From the NCBI GenBank assembly GCA_003132825.1, contig PKYX01000194.1:1-8132 (forward strand): a stretch of DNA of 8,132 nucleotides. The letters run 5' to 3'. The translations under genes and the position numbers were made by a program. Of the stretch, positions 1 through 6,045 are shown piece by piece. The stretch comes from Acidobacteriaceae bacterium. Its GTDB lineage: Bacteria > Acidobacteriota > Terriglobia > Terriglobales > Acidobacteriaceae. How positions within the stretch are numbered: the first letter of the stretch is position 1; every line of letters starts with the position of its first letter. The notes below the pieces were generated by a model. That model was not told the origin of the DNA and ran no database searches. It was given only the letters and a program-made list of their open reading frames with translations.

Positions 1-839
1 TGCGCAAGGCGCGCGTGCAGCACCGCTCGCCCATTCTCTTTATCGGCAATGTCGGCGAAGAGGGGGAGGGCGATTTGCGCGGTATGCGCTACATTTTCTC
101 CCACTCGCTTTGGAAGGATTCGATCGCCTGCAGCCTAGTGCTCGATGGCGCGGGTTCAGATACCATCGTAGCTGAAGCCTTGGGCAGCCGTCGTTTCGAA
201 GTCATCGTCCGCGGGCCTGGGGGCCATTCCTGGAGCGACTTTGGCGCGCCCAACCCCATCCTAGTGCTGGCCGGAGCTATCCGAGCCTTCGCCCAGACGC
301 CGGTGCCCGCATCGCCCAAGACCACCTTCAACGTCGGCGTCATTCGCGGCGGCACATCGGTAAATTCCATTCCCGAGTCCGCCAGCATGCGGGTCGATAT
401 CCGCTCCACCTCGATGGCCGAGATGGAGCGCCTGGAAACGGCCTTGCGGCAAGCGCTCGAGGCTGCGGTCGAGGAAGAATCGCAGGCCACCGAGAGGCGC
501 AGCCCGTCTGCTTCCCAACGCCGGCCTTTTGGACTGAGTTATGAGGTGGTGCCCATTGGCAATCGCCCGGCAGGAGAACTCGATCCCGAAGCCCGGATTC
601 TACAGGTGATTCGCGCGGTGGACGCGCAGCTCGGTAACACCGCCCAGATCCAGCGCGCCTCGACCGACGCCAATGTCCCGCTTTCGCTTGGCCGGGAGGC
701 GGTCGCCATCGGAGGAGGGGGCAGTGGTGGCGGAGCCCACACCCTGCAAGAGTGGTTCGATTGCAGCGGCCGCGAACTGGGCCTCAAGCGCATTCTGTTG
801 GCTGTGCTGACCCTGGCCGGAGTGGGAACTCCGGCTTGA
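1..839 (+). CDS. M20/M25/M40 family metallo-hydrolase, 3' part (N-terminus outside window)
   Basis: Zinc-dependent amidohydrolase or peptidase family that cleaves peptides or N-acylated amino acids; the substrate cannot be read from the sequence. The frame is open from the window edge (first full codon at base 3), and the GTG at 15 is internal, so the gene begins upstream. Visible motifs are GNVGEEGEGDLRG (bases about 45-83), whose Glu pair supplies the general base and a metal ligand in M20 enzymes; the dimerisation-domain signature VRGPGGHSWSDFG (about 207-246); and a glycine-rich loop followed by AHTLQEW, with the His codon at 738-740 fitting the C-terminal metal ligand. The upstream HxD metal motif is missing only because of the window edge. 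About 279 residues are visible of the roughly 400-450 usual for the family. A polar Ser/Arg-rich stretch (about 483-525) looks like a surface insertion. The gene ends with TGA at 837-839. Family assignment is confident; whether it is a tripeptidase or carboxypeptidase is open. Confidence 0.9.
   Translation, partial: RKARVQHRSPILFIGNVGEEGEGDLRGMRYIFSHSLWKDSIACSLVLDGAGSDTIVAEALGSRRFEVIVRGPGGHSWSDFGAPNPILVLAGAIRAFAQTPVPASPKTTFNVGVIRGGTSVNSIPESASMRVDIRSTSMAEMERLETALRQALEAAVEEESQATERRSPSASQRRPFGLSYEVVPIGNRPAGELDPEARILQVIRAVDAQLGNTAQIQRASTDANVPLSLGREAVAIGGGGSGGGAHTLQEWFDCSGRELGLKRILLAVLTLAGVGTPA
816..835 (+). terminator. Perfect 8-bp hairpin at the 3' end of the M20 gene
   Basis: GCCGGAGT (816-823), loop GGGA (824-827) and ACTCCGGC (828-835) form a perfect 8-bp stem with a GNRA-type tetraloop. 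It lies in the last codons of the M20 gene, one base before the TGA. Only two T residues follow, so it is not a textbook intrinsic terminator; it could be a 3' stabilising hairpin or act with Rho. The fold is read directly, the role is inference. Confidence 0.35.
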
Positions 840-1005
840 CAGGCGCTTTGGGGAAGAGCCGGGACGCAGGGGCCCGGGAAGACCTGGCGTTCCCTACGCT
901 GGCAGGACGCGCGGATTCGGCGGCGGTTTCCGCAGGGGTCCGGGCGAACGGCGGCGGCGCCCCGGTCCTCGCGGGCTCTCGATGGCGTGTACTCTGAAGT
1001 GGACT

Positions 1006-1009
1006 GAGG
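1006..1009 (+). promoter_or_regulatory. Ribosome binding site deciding the oxidoreductase start
   Basis: GAGG sits five bases before the ATG at 1015. The in-frame ATG at 982 has no comparable site and would put twelve extra, mostly polar residues in front of the hydrophobic signal segment, so 1015 is preferred. The rest of the 840-1014 gap shows no convincing promoter. Confidence 0.6.
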
Positions 1010-1014
1010 TTCCT

Positions 1015-2160
1015 ATGAGACATCTTGCATTTTTCTTGGCCGCGGCCTTGCTCCCGGCATTCACGGTGTGCCACGCACAGACGGCGGCGGGAGCTGAGCC
1101 CCCGTTGCGGATCGCGATTGCCGGGTTGGTTCACGGGCACGTCGAGGGCTTTTTCAAGAACTCGCTGCATCGGACCGACATTCAACTGGTCGGGATTGCC
1201 GAGCCCGACCAGCAACTCGCGGCTCATTACGCCAGCCAGTACGGCCTCGACCGCAGCCTGATGTTTGCCAGTCTCGAAGATATGCTGCAAAAGACGCGGC
1301 CCCAAGCGGTCCTCGCGTACACGAGCACCTACGACCACCGGCGAGTGGTGGAAATCTGTGCCCGTCACGGTGTCCCCGTCATGATGGAAAAGCCGCTGGC
1401 GGTCAGCGCCGAAGATGCGCACGCCATCGAGAAGGCGGCGCGCCAGGCGAACATCCAGGTGCTCGTGAACTATGAGACCACGTGGTATCGCAGCAACCAC
1501 GCCGCCTACGATCTGGTGCGCCAGAACGCCATCGGCGAAATTCGCAAGATCGTGGTCCACGACGGTCACCAGGGTCCGAAGGAGATCGGGGTCGGGCCGG
1601 AGTTTCTCGGGTGGCTCACCGATCCGAAGCTTGACGGCGGCGGAGCGCTTTATGACTTCGGCTGCTATGGCGCGGATCTGGCAACCTGGATGATGGATGG
1701 CCAGCGCCCGAGCGCGGTGACCGCGGTGACACAGCAAATCAAACCCGATCTGTATCCGCGGGTGGATGACGAAGCGACCATCATTCTGACCTATCCTCGA
1801 GCGCAGGCGATTATTCAGGCCTCGTGGAACTGGCCGTTCGGCCGCAAGGACATGGAAGTCTACGGACAGACCGGCTACGTGATCACCGTGCGTAACAATG
1901 ACCTGCGGGTGCGGCTTGCGGGGAAGGACGAAGAGCAGGTCGCGGGCCAACCGCTACCGGGTCCGTTTGACGATTCGTTGTCATTGCTGCGGGCAGTCGT
2001 TCTGCGCGGAGTCGCGCCCGACCCGCTTTCTTCTCTTGCAACCAATGTCATTGTCTCTGAGATTCTTGACGCGGCACGGCGCTCGGCGGCTTCGGGAAAA
2101 TCCATCGGCTTGGCGAGGGGTCGGGTGCCGTCTGCGGACAAGAGTCCGTCGGGGAACTGA
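1015..2160 (+). CDS. Exported Gfo/Idh/MocA family oxidoreductase
   Basis: NAD(P)-dependent oxidoreductase of the glucose-fructose oxidoreductase/inositol dehydrogenase/MocA superfamily, 381 residues, a normal length. Residues 1-21 form a Sec-type signal: short Arg/His n-region, hydrophobic core, likely cleavage after CHA (19-21); there is no twin arginine. The Rossmann half follows: AIAGLVHGH (34-42) is the dinucleotide-binding turn after beta-1, IAEPD (61-65) ends beta-2, and EKP (125-127) is the family signature. The C-terminal alpha/beta domain carries GGGALYDFGCYGADLATW (208-225). In many members the corresponding motif is D-G-x-H with a catalytic His; here the position is Tyr218, as in glucose-fructose oxidoreductase-like members. 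It is co-oriented with the M20 gene 175 bases upstream, but a joint transcript is uncertain given the hairpin at 816-835. Substrate (sugar, cyclitol or derivative) is unknown. Family call is firm; periplasmic location follows from the signal peptide and is inferred. Confidence 0.9.
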   Translation: MRHLAFFLAAALLPAFTVCHAQTAAGAEPPLRIAIAGLVHGHVEGFFKNSLHRTDIQLVGIAEPDQQLAAHYASQYGLDRSLMFASLEDMLQKTRPQAVLAYTSTYDHRRVVEICARHGVPVMMEKPLAVSAEDAHAIEKAARQANIQVLVNYETTWYRSNHAAYDLVRQNAIGEIRKIVVHDGHQGPKEIGVGPEFLGWLTDPKLDGGGALYDFGCYGADLATWMMDGQRPSAVTAVTQQIKPDLYPRVDDEATIILTYPRAQAIIQASWNWPFGRKDMEVYGQTGYVITVRNNDLRVRLAGKDEEQVAGQPLPGPFDDSLSLLRAVVLRGVAPDPLSSLATNVIVSEILDAARRSAASGKSIGLARGRVPSADKSPSGN

Positions 2161-2179
2161 ACCGGGCGGGGGCAGTCTC

Positions 2180-2213
2180 GCGAGCGTCAGGCCCGAAGGC
2201 TCCTGGCGCTCGC
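2180..2213 (+). terminator. Long hairpin downstream of the oxidoreductase gene
   Basis: Bases 2180-2191 pair with 2202-2213 in a 12-bp stem (one G-U pair, T2187 with G2206) closing a 10-base loop. It starts 20 bases after the TGA at 2160. The G-U pair becomes an A-C mismatch on the minus strand, so the structure favours plus-strand RNA, consistent with ending transcription of the oxidoreductase before the convergent tonB. The run after it (TTGATG) is not a T tract, so release may need Rho or the fold may only protect the 3' end. Confidence 0.5.
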
Positions 2214-2255
2214 TTGATGCCAGGGCACCCGGGCCCCGAAGTTCCCGCAAAATGC

Positions 2256-3947
2256 CTAAAAACTCGATTTCGCCCGGCCCGGGCGGAAGGGGATAGTGAC
2301 CACCGCTTCGAGATCGACGGCGTTGCCGTTTTTGGTGGCGGGACGGAAATGCCAGCAGGCCAGCGCTTCTCGGGCAAACTCGTCGAGGCGATCGTCTACG
2401 CTGCGCAGGACGCGAACATCGGTCACCGAACCATCACTGCGGATGACCGCGTAGAGCGTCACCGTTCCCTGGATATTTTGCTTCATGAGTTCCAGAGGAT
2501 ACGCCGGGTCGGCTTCGCGGGTGGCGGTGGGAGCGCTGAGGTCGCCCTTAGCTTCCTCTTGATTCAGCTCGGCGAAATGGATGACCCAGCTTCCGCCTGA
2601 GGAATTCAGGTTGGGAACATTGAGAGTCATCGAATAGAACTTGCGGTCGCCGAAGACTTCTTTCTCCGCCTCAGTTGCATGGAGGCTCGAAACTTCATGG
2701 AGGGGGTGCGGCGCGGATGGGCTGGCCTCGGGCGGAGTCGCCTTCGCCATCAGAACCGGATCGGTGCCGCCGATTCGGTGGTCGCTTCCACCCTCAGGGG
2801 AGTGATTGGCCGGGCCGCCGACGTGGAGTCCGGGAGGAAGATCGCCGCCTCTCGCCGTGCCCGGGCTGCCTGCACCGGCACTTTCAGCGCCTGGGGCGCT
2901 CGTCCGTGCGATGTCCGGAGTTCCGGGTGCGCCGGCTTTGCCTTGCGGTGTGGCCGCAAAACGTCCACGGCGGTTGCCGGCGGGGGGCTCGACCGGCCCG
3001 CTCGGTGACACCGGGTGGATTCCGAGCGCGATGAGGCGCCCTCCCGAGACGGCGACCCTGGAGCCTGGGACCGCGGGTGGAGGCGGCACCACCGCCTGGC
3101 CGGAATTACCGAGAGCCGGACGACCGTTGGCGAGAGTTCGCTCGGCGCCGACCGGCAACTGCGGGGCGGGCGCGACGACTTGCGTCCGACCGATGTTGAG
3201 GTCCCCCAAGCGCGGGATGGCGGTCCGGTCCACGAGCGGCGCCGGCTCGACCACCGCGGGTTCGGGGGCGTGCAGCTGACGGCGCGAGGAGGCAAGTTTC
3301 ACCTCGGGCGGAGGAGCAACGGCGGACACGGTCAAATCCGGAGCTCTCGCATTCGCCAGGGAATGCTCGGTGACGGCAATCGGCACGGCGAGCGGCGTCT
3401 TCGGCCAGGCAACCACGTTGGGCAGGGCCACGTCGTGGTTCAACTTCAGGTTGGGAGGAGCGACAATGGACTGCGTGGGGTTATCGGCCTGCGGGGGCAC
3501 AGAAATGATCGGTTGCGCAGCCAGTTCCGGTTCACCCCGCCGCGGGTGCTGAGCGTGCGGGCGCCCGGTATCGAGCGGTCGTAAGTATTCAGCGGTCGAG
3601 TAATAGATCACGTCGCTCGGGCGGAACACCGGAGTCTCAACCGTCTGCGGATGCCGCGGCCAGAACGCGGCAATCGCCCAAATCGCGGCGGCCAGCGCGA
3701 CATGAGAAAGGGCGGATTCGAGGAACCGGCTCCAGGGCTGAGGGGAGGCGACGAAGACGTCCGGCCAGAAGTCTCCGGGCTCGGAAGCGAGCTCAAGCGG
3801 CGGGGGGCGGCGGGTCCAAACTGAATCCGTCAGGTTGCGGAAAAAGACGCGATGCCAAGGTTCGACTTCGACCAGCAACTGGGGTGCTCGGTCGAGGCTT
3901 TCCCCGATCTCCTCTACGGATTCCATAAGCCCCGGGGCCTGTTCCAT
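2256..3947 (-). CDS. Energy transducer TonB (proline-rich, 563 aa)
   Basis: Inner-membrane protein that passes proton-motive-force energy from ExbB/ExbD to TonB-dependent outer-membrane transporters. N-terminal residues 1-77 are cytoplasmic and include a conserved-looking block (about 29-74: EPWHRVFFRNLTDSVW, then PPPLELASEPGDFWPDVFV). One membrane anchor covers about 78-96 (SALSHVALAAAIWAIAAFW). Residues 100-420 form a long Pro/Ala/Gly-rich periplasmic spacer. The segment 428-462 (EKEVFGDRKFYSMTLNVPNLNS onward) is a structured lead-in, and about 478-557 is the TonB C-terminal domain: YPLELMKQNIQGTVTLYAVI, SDGSVTDVRVLRS, and FAREALACWHFRPA. At 563 residues it is much longer than the 240-residue E. 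coli protein because of the spacer; long forms with this N-terminal block are, from memory, typical of Acidobacteriota. The start at 3947 has only a weak GGTG site; Met8 (3926) is an alternative. No exbB/exbD or receptor gene is in view. The stop (TAG) is at 2256-2258. Confidence 0.9.
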   Translation of the reverse strand: MEQAPGLMESVEEIGESLDRAPQLLVEVEPWHRVFFRNLTDSVWTRRPPPLELASEPGDFWPDVFVASPQPWSRFLESALSHVALAAAIWAIAAFWPRHPQTVETPVFRPSDVIYYSTAEYLRPLDTGRPHAQHPRRGEPELAAQPIISVPPQADNPTQSIVAPPNLKLNHDVALPNVVAWPKTPLAVPIAVTEHSLANARAPDLTVSAVAPPPEVKLASSRRQLHAPEPAVVEPAPLVDRTAIPRLGDLNIGRTQVVAPAPQLPVGAERTLANGRPALGNSGQAVVPPPPAVPGSRVAVSGGRLIALGIHPVSPSGPVEPPAGNRRGRFAATPQGKAGAPGTPDIARTSAPGAESAGAGSPGTARGGDLPPGLHVGGPANHSPEGGSDHRIGGTDPVLMAKATPPEASPSAPHPLHEVSSLHATEAEKEVFGDRKFYSMTLNVPNLNSSGGSWVIHFAELNQEEAKGDLSAPTATREADPAYPLELMKQNIQGTVTLYAVIRSDGSVTDVRVLRSVDDRLDEFAREALACWHFRPATKNGNAVDLEAVVTIPFRPGRAKSSF

Positions 3948-3985
3948 TCATTCACCGCAACTGGCAGAAGTTTCCACTCAATCCC

Positions 3986-4008
3986 AAAAACAGGGTTCGG
4001 CCAGAACC
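3986..4008 (-). promoter_or_regulatory. Hairpin plus T5 run in the tonB leader (possible attenuator)
   Basis: Reading the minus strand, GGTTC (4008-4004), loop TGGCC and GAACC (3998-3994) form a 5-bp stem; after three bases comes TTTTT (3990-3986). This has the geometry of an intrinsic terminator inside the likely 5' leader of tonB, about 40 bases before the start codon. The stem is short, so a regulatory role is speculative. Confidence 0.25.
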
Positions 4009-4038
4009 AACGCCAGCCATGCCCGAGGCAGATGGCAT

Positions 4039-4049
4039 CTCTCCGAGAG
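4039..4049. promoter_or_regulatory. Short inverted repeat beside the tonB promoter (possible operator)
   Basis: CTCTC-C-GAGAG is a 5-bp inverted repeat around a single central base, in the divergent intergenic region. It falls about 10 bases downstream of the minus-strand TATAAT, where a repressor would cover the start of tonB transcription. Short palindromes occur by chance, so confidence is low. Confidence 0.2.
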
Positions 4050-4058
4050 CTTCCGCCT

Positions 4059-4064
4059 ATTATA
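4059..4064 (-). promoter_or_regulatory. Perfect TATAAT -10 hexamer, likely tonB promoter
   Basis: On the minus strand 4064-4059 reads TATAAT, a consensus sigma-70 -10 element, 112 bases before the tonB start codon. No good -35 hexamer is visible at 16-18 base spacing and there is no TG extension, so it may need an activator. In this GC-rich window an A/T hexamer in a divergent intergenic gap is likely to be meaningful. On the plus strand the same bases overlap TATTAT, a possible but weaker element toward the 4135 gene. Confidence 0.45.
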
Positions 4065-4134
4065 GCGGGATTCGCTGGACCGCACGGACCCCCCAGTTCC
4101 TCGCGGCCGCTTTCCATGCTTTAATATCGGCAGC

Positions 4135-4629
4135 ATGAAACCGGCGGGGATGCTTTTGGCGGTGTTGTGGCTGACGAGTTCGCTCCTGTTCGCGCAGGCT
4201 CCCACGCAGAATGCACCTCCGCCGAAGCCCTCGGAAGATTACTCCGGCATGTACACCTTCCTGCGGGATGGGGAATTCGTGCAACTCAACCTGGAGGACG
4301 AGGGACGGGTGACCGGCTTCGTTTCGCGTTACGGCGAAGCGGAAAGCGACCAAGGCGCCTTCCTCGAACAATTCTTCAAGCAGGGTAAGCTCGAGGGGAA
4401 AAAGCTGACCTTCGGCACCGAGACCGTGCACGGTGTGTGGTACGAGTTCAAGGGCACGGTCGAACGCGGCGAGGGAAAAAACGTCGGCGATGACAGCTAC
4501 TACGTCCTGAAGGGGACACTCAAGCAGTTCACGAGCGCCGCCGATAAGAAAACCTCTTCAAAATCTCGGGAAGTCGTGTTCAAGGCCTTCCCCCAGGACC
4601 TGGGCGCAGATCCGGCCAAACCACAATGA
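4135..4629 (+). CDS. Small secreted protein of unknown function
   Basis: A 164-residue protein that I do not recognise as a named family, although similar short secreted proteins seem familiar from Acidobacteriota. Residues 1-20 are a Sec signal peptide (Lys2, hydrophobic core to about 19, likely cleavage after Ala20). A short Pro-rich linker (22-33) leads into a compact domain, about 34-135, with alternating hydrophobic residues and turns typical of beta structure: DYSGMYTFLRDGEFVQLNLE, GRVTGFVSRYG, KLEGKKLTFGTE, VHGVWYEFKGTVERG and DSYYVLKGTLKQF. No Cys and no lipobox, so it is probably soluble in the periplasm or outside. The tail (137-164) is Lys/Ser-rich. There is no Shine-Dalgarno sequence before ATG 4135; an A/T-rich TTTAATAT (4120-4127) ends seven bases before it, allowing a leaderless mRNA. 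It lies 72 bases before the kinase gene in the same direction and could be co-transcribed with it. A small-ligand-binding beta-barrel is only a guess. Confidence 0.8.
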   Translation: MKPAGMLLAVLWLTSSLLFAQAPTQNAPPPKPSEDYSGMYTFLRDGEFVQLNLEDEGRVTGFVSRYGEAESDQGAFLEQFFKQGKLEGKKLTFGTETVHGVWYEFKGTVERGEGKNVGDDSYYVLKGTLKQFTSAADKKTSSKSREVVFKAFPQDLGADPAKPQ

Positions 4630-4635
4630 GAGCTT

Positions 4636-4650
4636 GCGCCCGGCGGGCGC
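4636..4650 (+). other. GC hairpin between the small secreted gene and the kinase
   Basis: GCGCCC (4636-4641), loop GGC, GGGCGC (4645-4650) form a perfect 6-bp stem starting seven bases after the TGA of the upstream gene. No T tract follows. It may weaken read-through or set the 3' end of the upstream message, but GC-rich sequence makes such stems by chance. Confidence 0.3.
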
Positions 4651-4701
4651 CATGGGCTGAAGGCTGGCAGTTCCGCTATCCCCCGTTGTATTCTTCGGGA
4701 C

Positions 4702-6045
4702 GTGCCGCGCTCGCATGCTTCTGGCCGGTCGCCGACTGCCGCCCTCTTCCTGGGCCTGATCATCACTCTCGCTGCCGTGGTTGCCTATTCCGCCTATATC
4801 TCGCACCAGATTTCGAGCCTGCGCCAACTCCAGGACAATCTGGTCGACCGCAACCGCAGGGACTCCCTTCAGCTCCTGCGCATCCAGAACGATTTAAACT
4901 TGCTCGGGCTCGCCATGCGCGACATGTTGGACAACGATGAGCCATATCCCCTGACCGCCTGGTCGGCGCAATTCGCGCGCATCCGCTCCGATCTCGACGA
5001 TGCGCTTCGGCTCGAAACCCAGGTGGCGGTCATCGATCGCACACCCGAGCAGAGCCAATTTCTGGGCAGCCGGGTGGCTCAGTTCTGGGATGCAGCGGAT
5101 CGCACCTTCGCCCTCGCCCAGGACGGCAAACAAGCCGAAGCTCGGACACAAATACGCCTCTCGCTGCAGGCGCGCCAGGAGGCGCTCGGCACCGCGGTGG
5201 CGCGCCTGCTGGTGCAAAATAACGCCAGCGAGGAGCAGGCGGCGCTTGAAATCGGCGAGATCTACGCCCGGGTGCAACGGCAGGTCTATCGCTTTCTGAC
5301 CGCCACCCTGATTGCGATTCTGCTGACCAGTCTCTATCTCATCCGTTCCAACCGGCAGCTGTTCGCGCGCCTGGCCGCGCTCTCGGAGCAGCGCAGCGAG
5401 CTGGCGCAGACCCTCATCTCGACCCAGGAGTCGACGCTGCGTTACATCTCCCGCGAGCTGCATGATGAGTTCGGCCAAATCCTGACCGCCATGGGTTCGA
5501 TGCTGGGCCGGGCCGGCAAGCACGCCCCCGAAGGCTCGTCCCTGCGCTCGGAACTCGAAGAAGTCCGCCAGATCGCGCAGAGCACCCTCGACAAGGTTCG
5601 GAGCCTCTCCCAGGCTCTGCATCCCGTGATGCTCGACGAGGCCGGCCTCGAGACTACGCTTGACTGGTATCTTCCGGTGGTGGAAAGACAATCCGGAATT
5701 GACATAAGCTATGAGAAGTCGGGCACCCCGTTTCCTCTGGAGGGGAACGCGGCGATCCACGTCTACCGCGTGTTGCAGGAAGCCTTGAATAACGTGTCGC
5801 GGCATTCTGGCGCGAAACAAGCCTGGGTGCGGCTGCGCTTCCTGCCGCAGAAGTTGGAACTCGAAGTCGAAGATCACGGCCTGGGATTTGTGGCGCAAGC
5901 CGCCAAGCAGGGTATCGGCTTGGTCGCCATGCGCGAGCGCGCCGAGTTGTTGAGTGGCAAGATTGTGTTTAGCTCGCCCGGGTCGGGTGGAACCTTGGTT
6001 CATCTGGAAATTCCGAGAGAGAAAACGGAGGCGCATGCCGGATAA
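4702..6045 (+). CDS. Membrane sensor histidine kinase, HisKA_3 (NarL-partner) type
   Basis: Senses an unknown signal and phosphorylates a response regulator, almost surely the overlapping gene at 6035. It has 447 residues. Transmembrane segments lie at about 13-33 and 198-215 and bracket a helical periplasmic region of about 160 residues with no Cys, resembling four-helix-bundle sensor domains. There is no visible HAMP or PAS; a short coiled coil (216-245) leads directly to the dimerisation domain, STLRYISRELHDEFGQ, with phospho-acceptor His254 and the HDxxxQ phosphatase motif ending at Gln259. The ATPase has an N box EALNNVSRHSGA (360-371), G1 box DHGLGF (391-396) and G2 GIGLVAMRER (404-413), all intact. 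The GTG start at 4702 is chosen because no in-frame ATG occurs between the previous stop and residue 72, and it leaves a short N-terminal tail before the first membrane helix; its GGGA ribosome site is weak and close. The TAA at 6043-6045 overlaps the regulator gene by 11 bases. Confidence 0.92.
   Translation: MPRSHASGRSPTAALFLGLIITLAAVVAYSAYISHQISSLRQLQDNLVDRNRRDSLQLLRIQNDLNLLGLAMRDMLDNDEPYPLTAWSAQFARIRSDLDDALRLETQVAVIDRTPEQSQFLGSRVAQFWDAADRTFALAQDGKQAEARTQIRLSLQARQEALGTAVARLLVQNNASEEQAALEIGEIYARVQRQVYRFLTATLIAILLTSLYLIRSNRQLFARLAALSEQRSELAQTLISTQESTLRYISRELHDEFGQILTAMGSMLGRAGKHAPEGSSLRSELEEVRQIAQSTLDKVRSLSQALHPVMLDEAGLETTLDWYLPVVERQSGIDISYEKSGTPFPLEGNAAIHVYRVLQEALNNVSRHSGAKQAWVRLRFLPQKLELEVEDHGLGFVAQAAKQGIGLVAMRERAELLSGKIVFSSPGSGGTLVHLEIPREKTEAHAG
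6027..6031 (+). promoter_or_regulatory. Ribosome binding site of the response regulator, inside the kinase gene
   Basis: GGAGG lies three bases before ATG 6035 and within the last codons of the kinase. It fixes the regulator start at 6035 rather than at in-frame ATG 5954, which would add 27 Arg-rich residues before the receiver domain. The tight spacing plus overlap suggests coupling to kinase translation. Confidence 0.7.

Noticed and set aside
836..841. Perfect TTGACA (-35-like) overlapping the M20 stop codon
   Set aside because: No -10-like hexamer at 15-19 base spacing downstream (the region is GC-rich), so it is probably chance.
982..1014. ATG 982 as start of the oxidoreductase
   Set aside because: No ribosome site, and it places twelve extra residues in front of the signal peptide.
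784..1950. 388-codon open frame on the minus strand opposite the oxidoreductase
   Set aside because: The plus-strand frame has a signal peptide and clear Gfo/Idh/MocA motifs; the antisense product is Arg/His-rich with no recognisable domain, as expected for a GC-rich shadow frame.
2271..2285. Inverted repeat CGCCCG-GCC-CGGGCG with a T5 run farther on, on the minus strand
   Set aside because: It lies inside the tonB coding sequence, before its stop codon, and the T run is about ten bases away from the stem; poor geometry for a terminator.
2806..3584. Plus-strand open frames opposite tonB
   Set aside because: Low-complexity Gly/Arg/Pro products mirroring the Pro/Ala-rich TonB spacer; no ribosome site or domain.
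4626..4940. ATG 4626 overlapping the stop of the small secreted gene (ATGA), 104-codon frame
   Set aside because: The product is Arg/Pro-rich without domain features and runs out of frame through the well-supported kinase N-terminus.
5954..6034. Upstream ATG at 5954 as start of the response regulator
   Set aside because: It would add 27 Arg-rich residues before the receiver domain; ATG 6035 has a GGAGG site and gives the usual family length.
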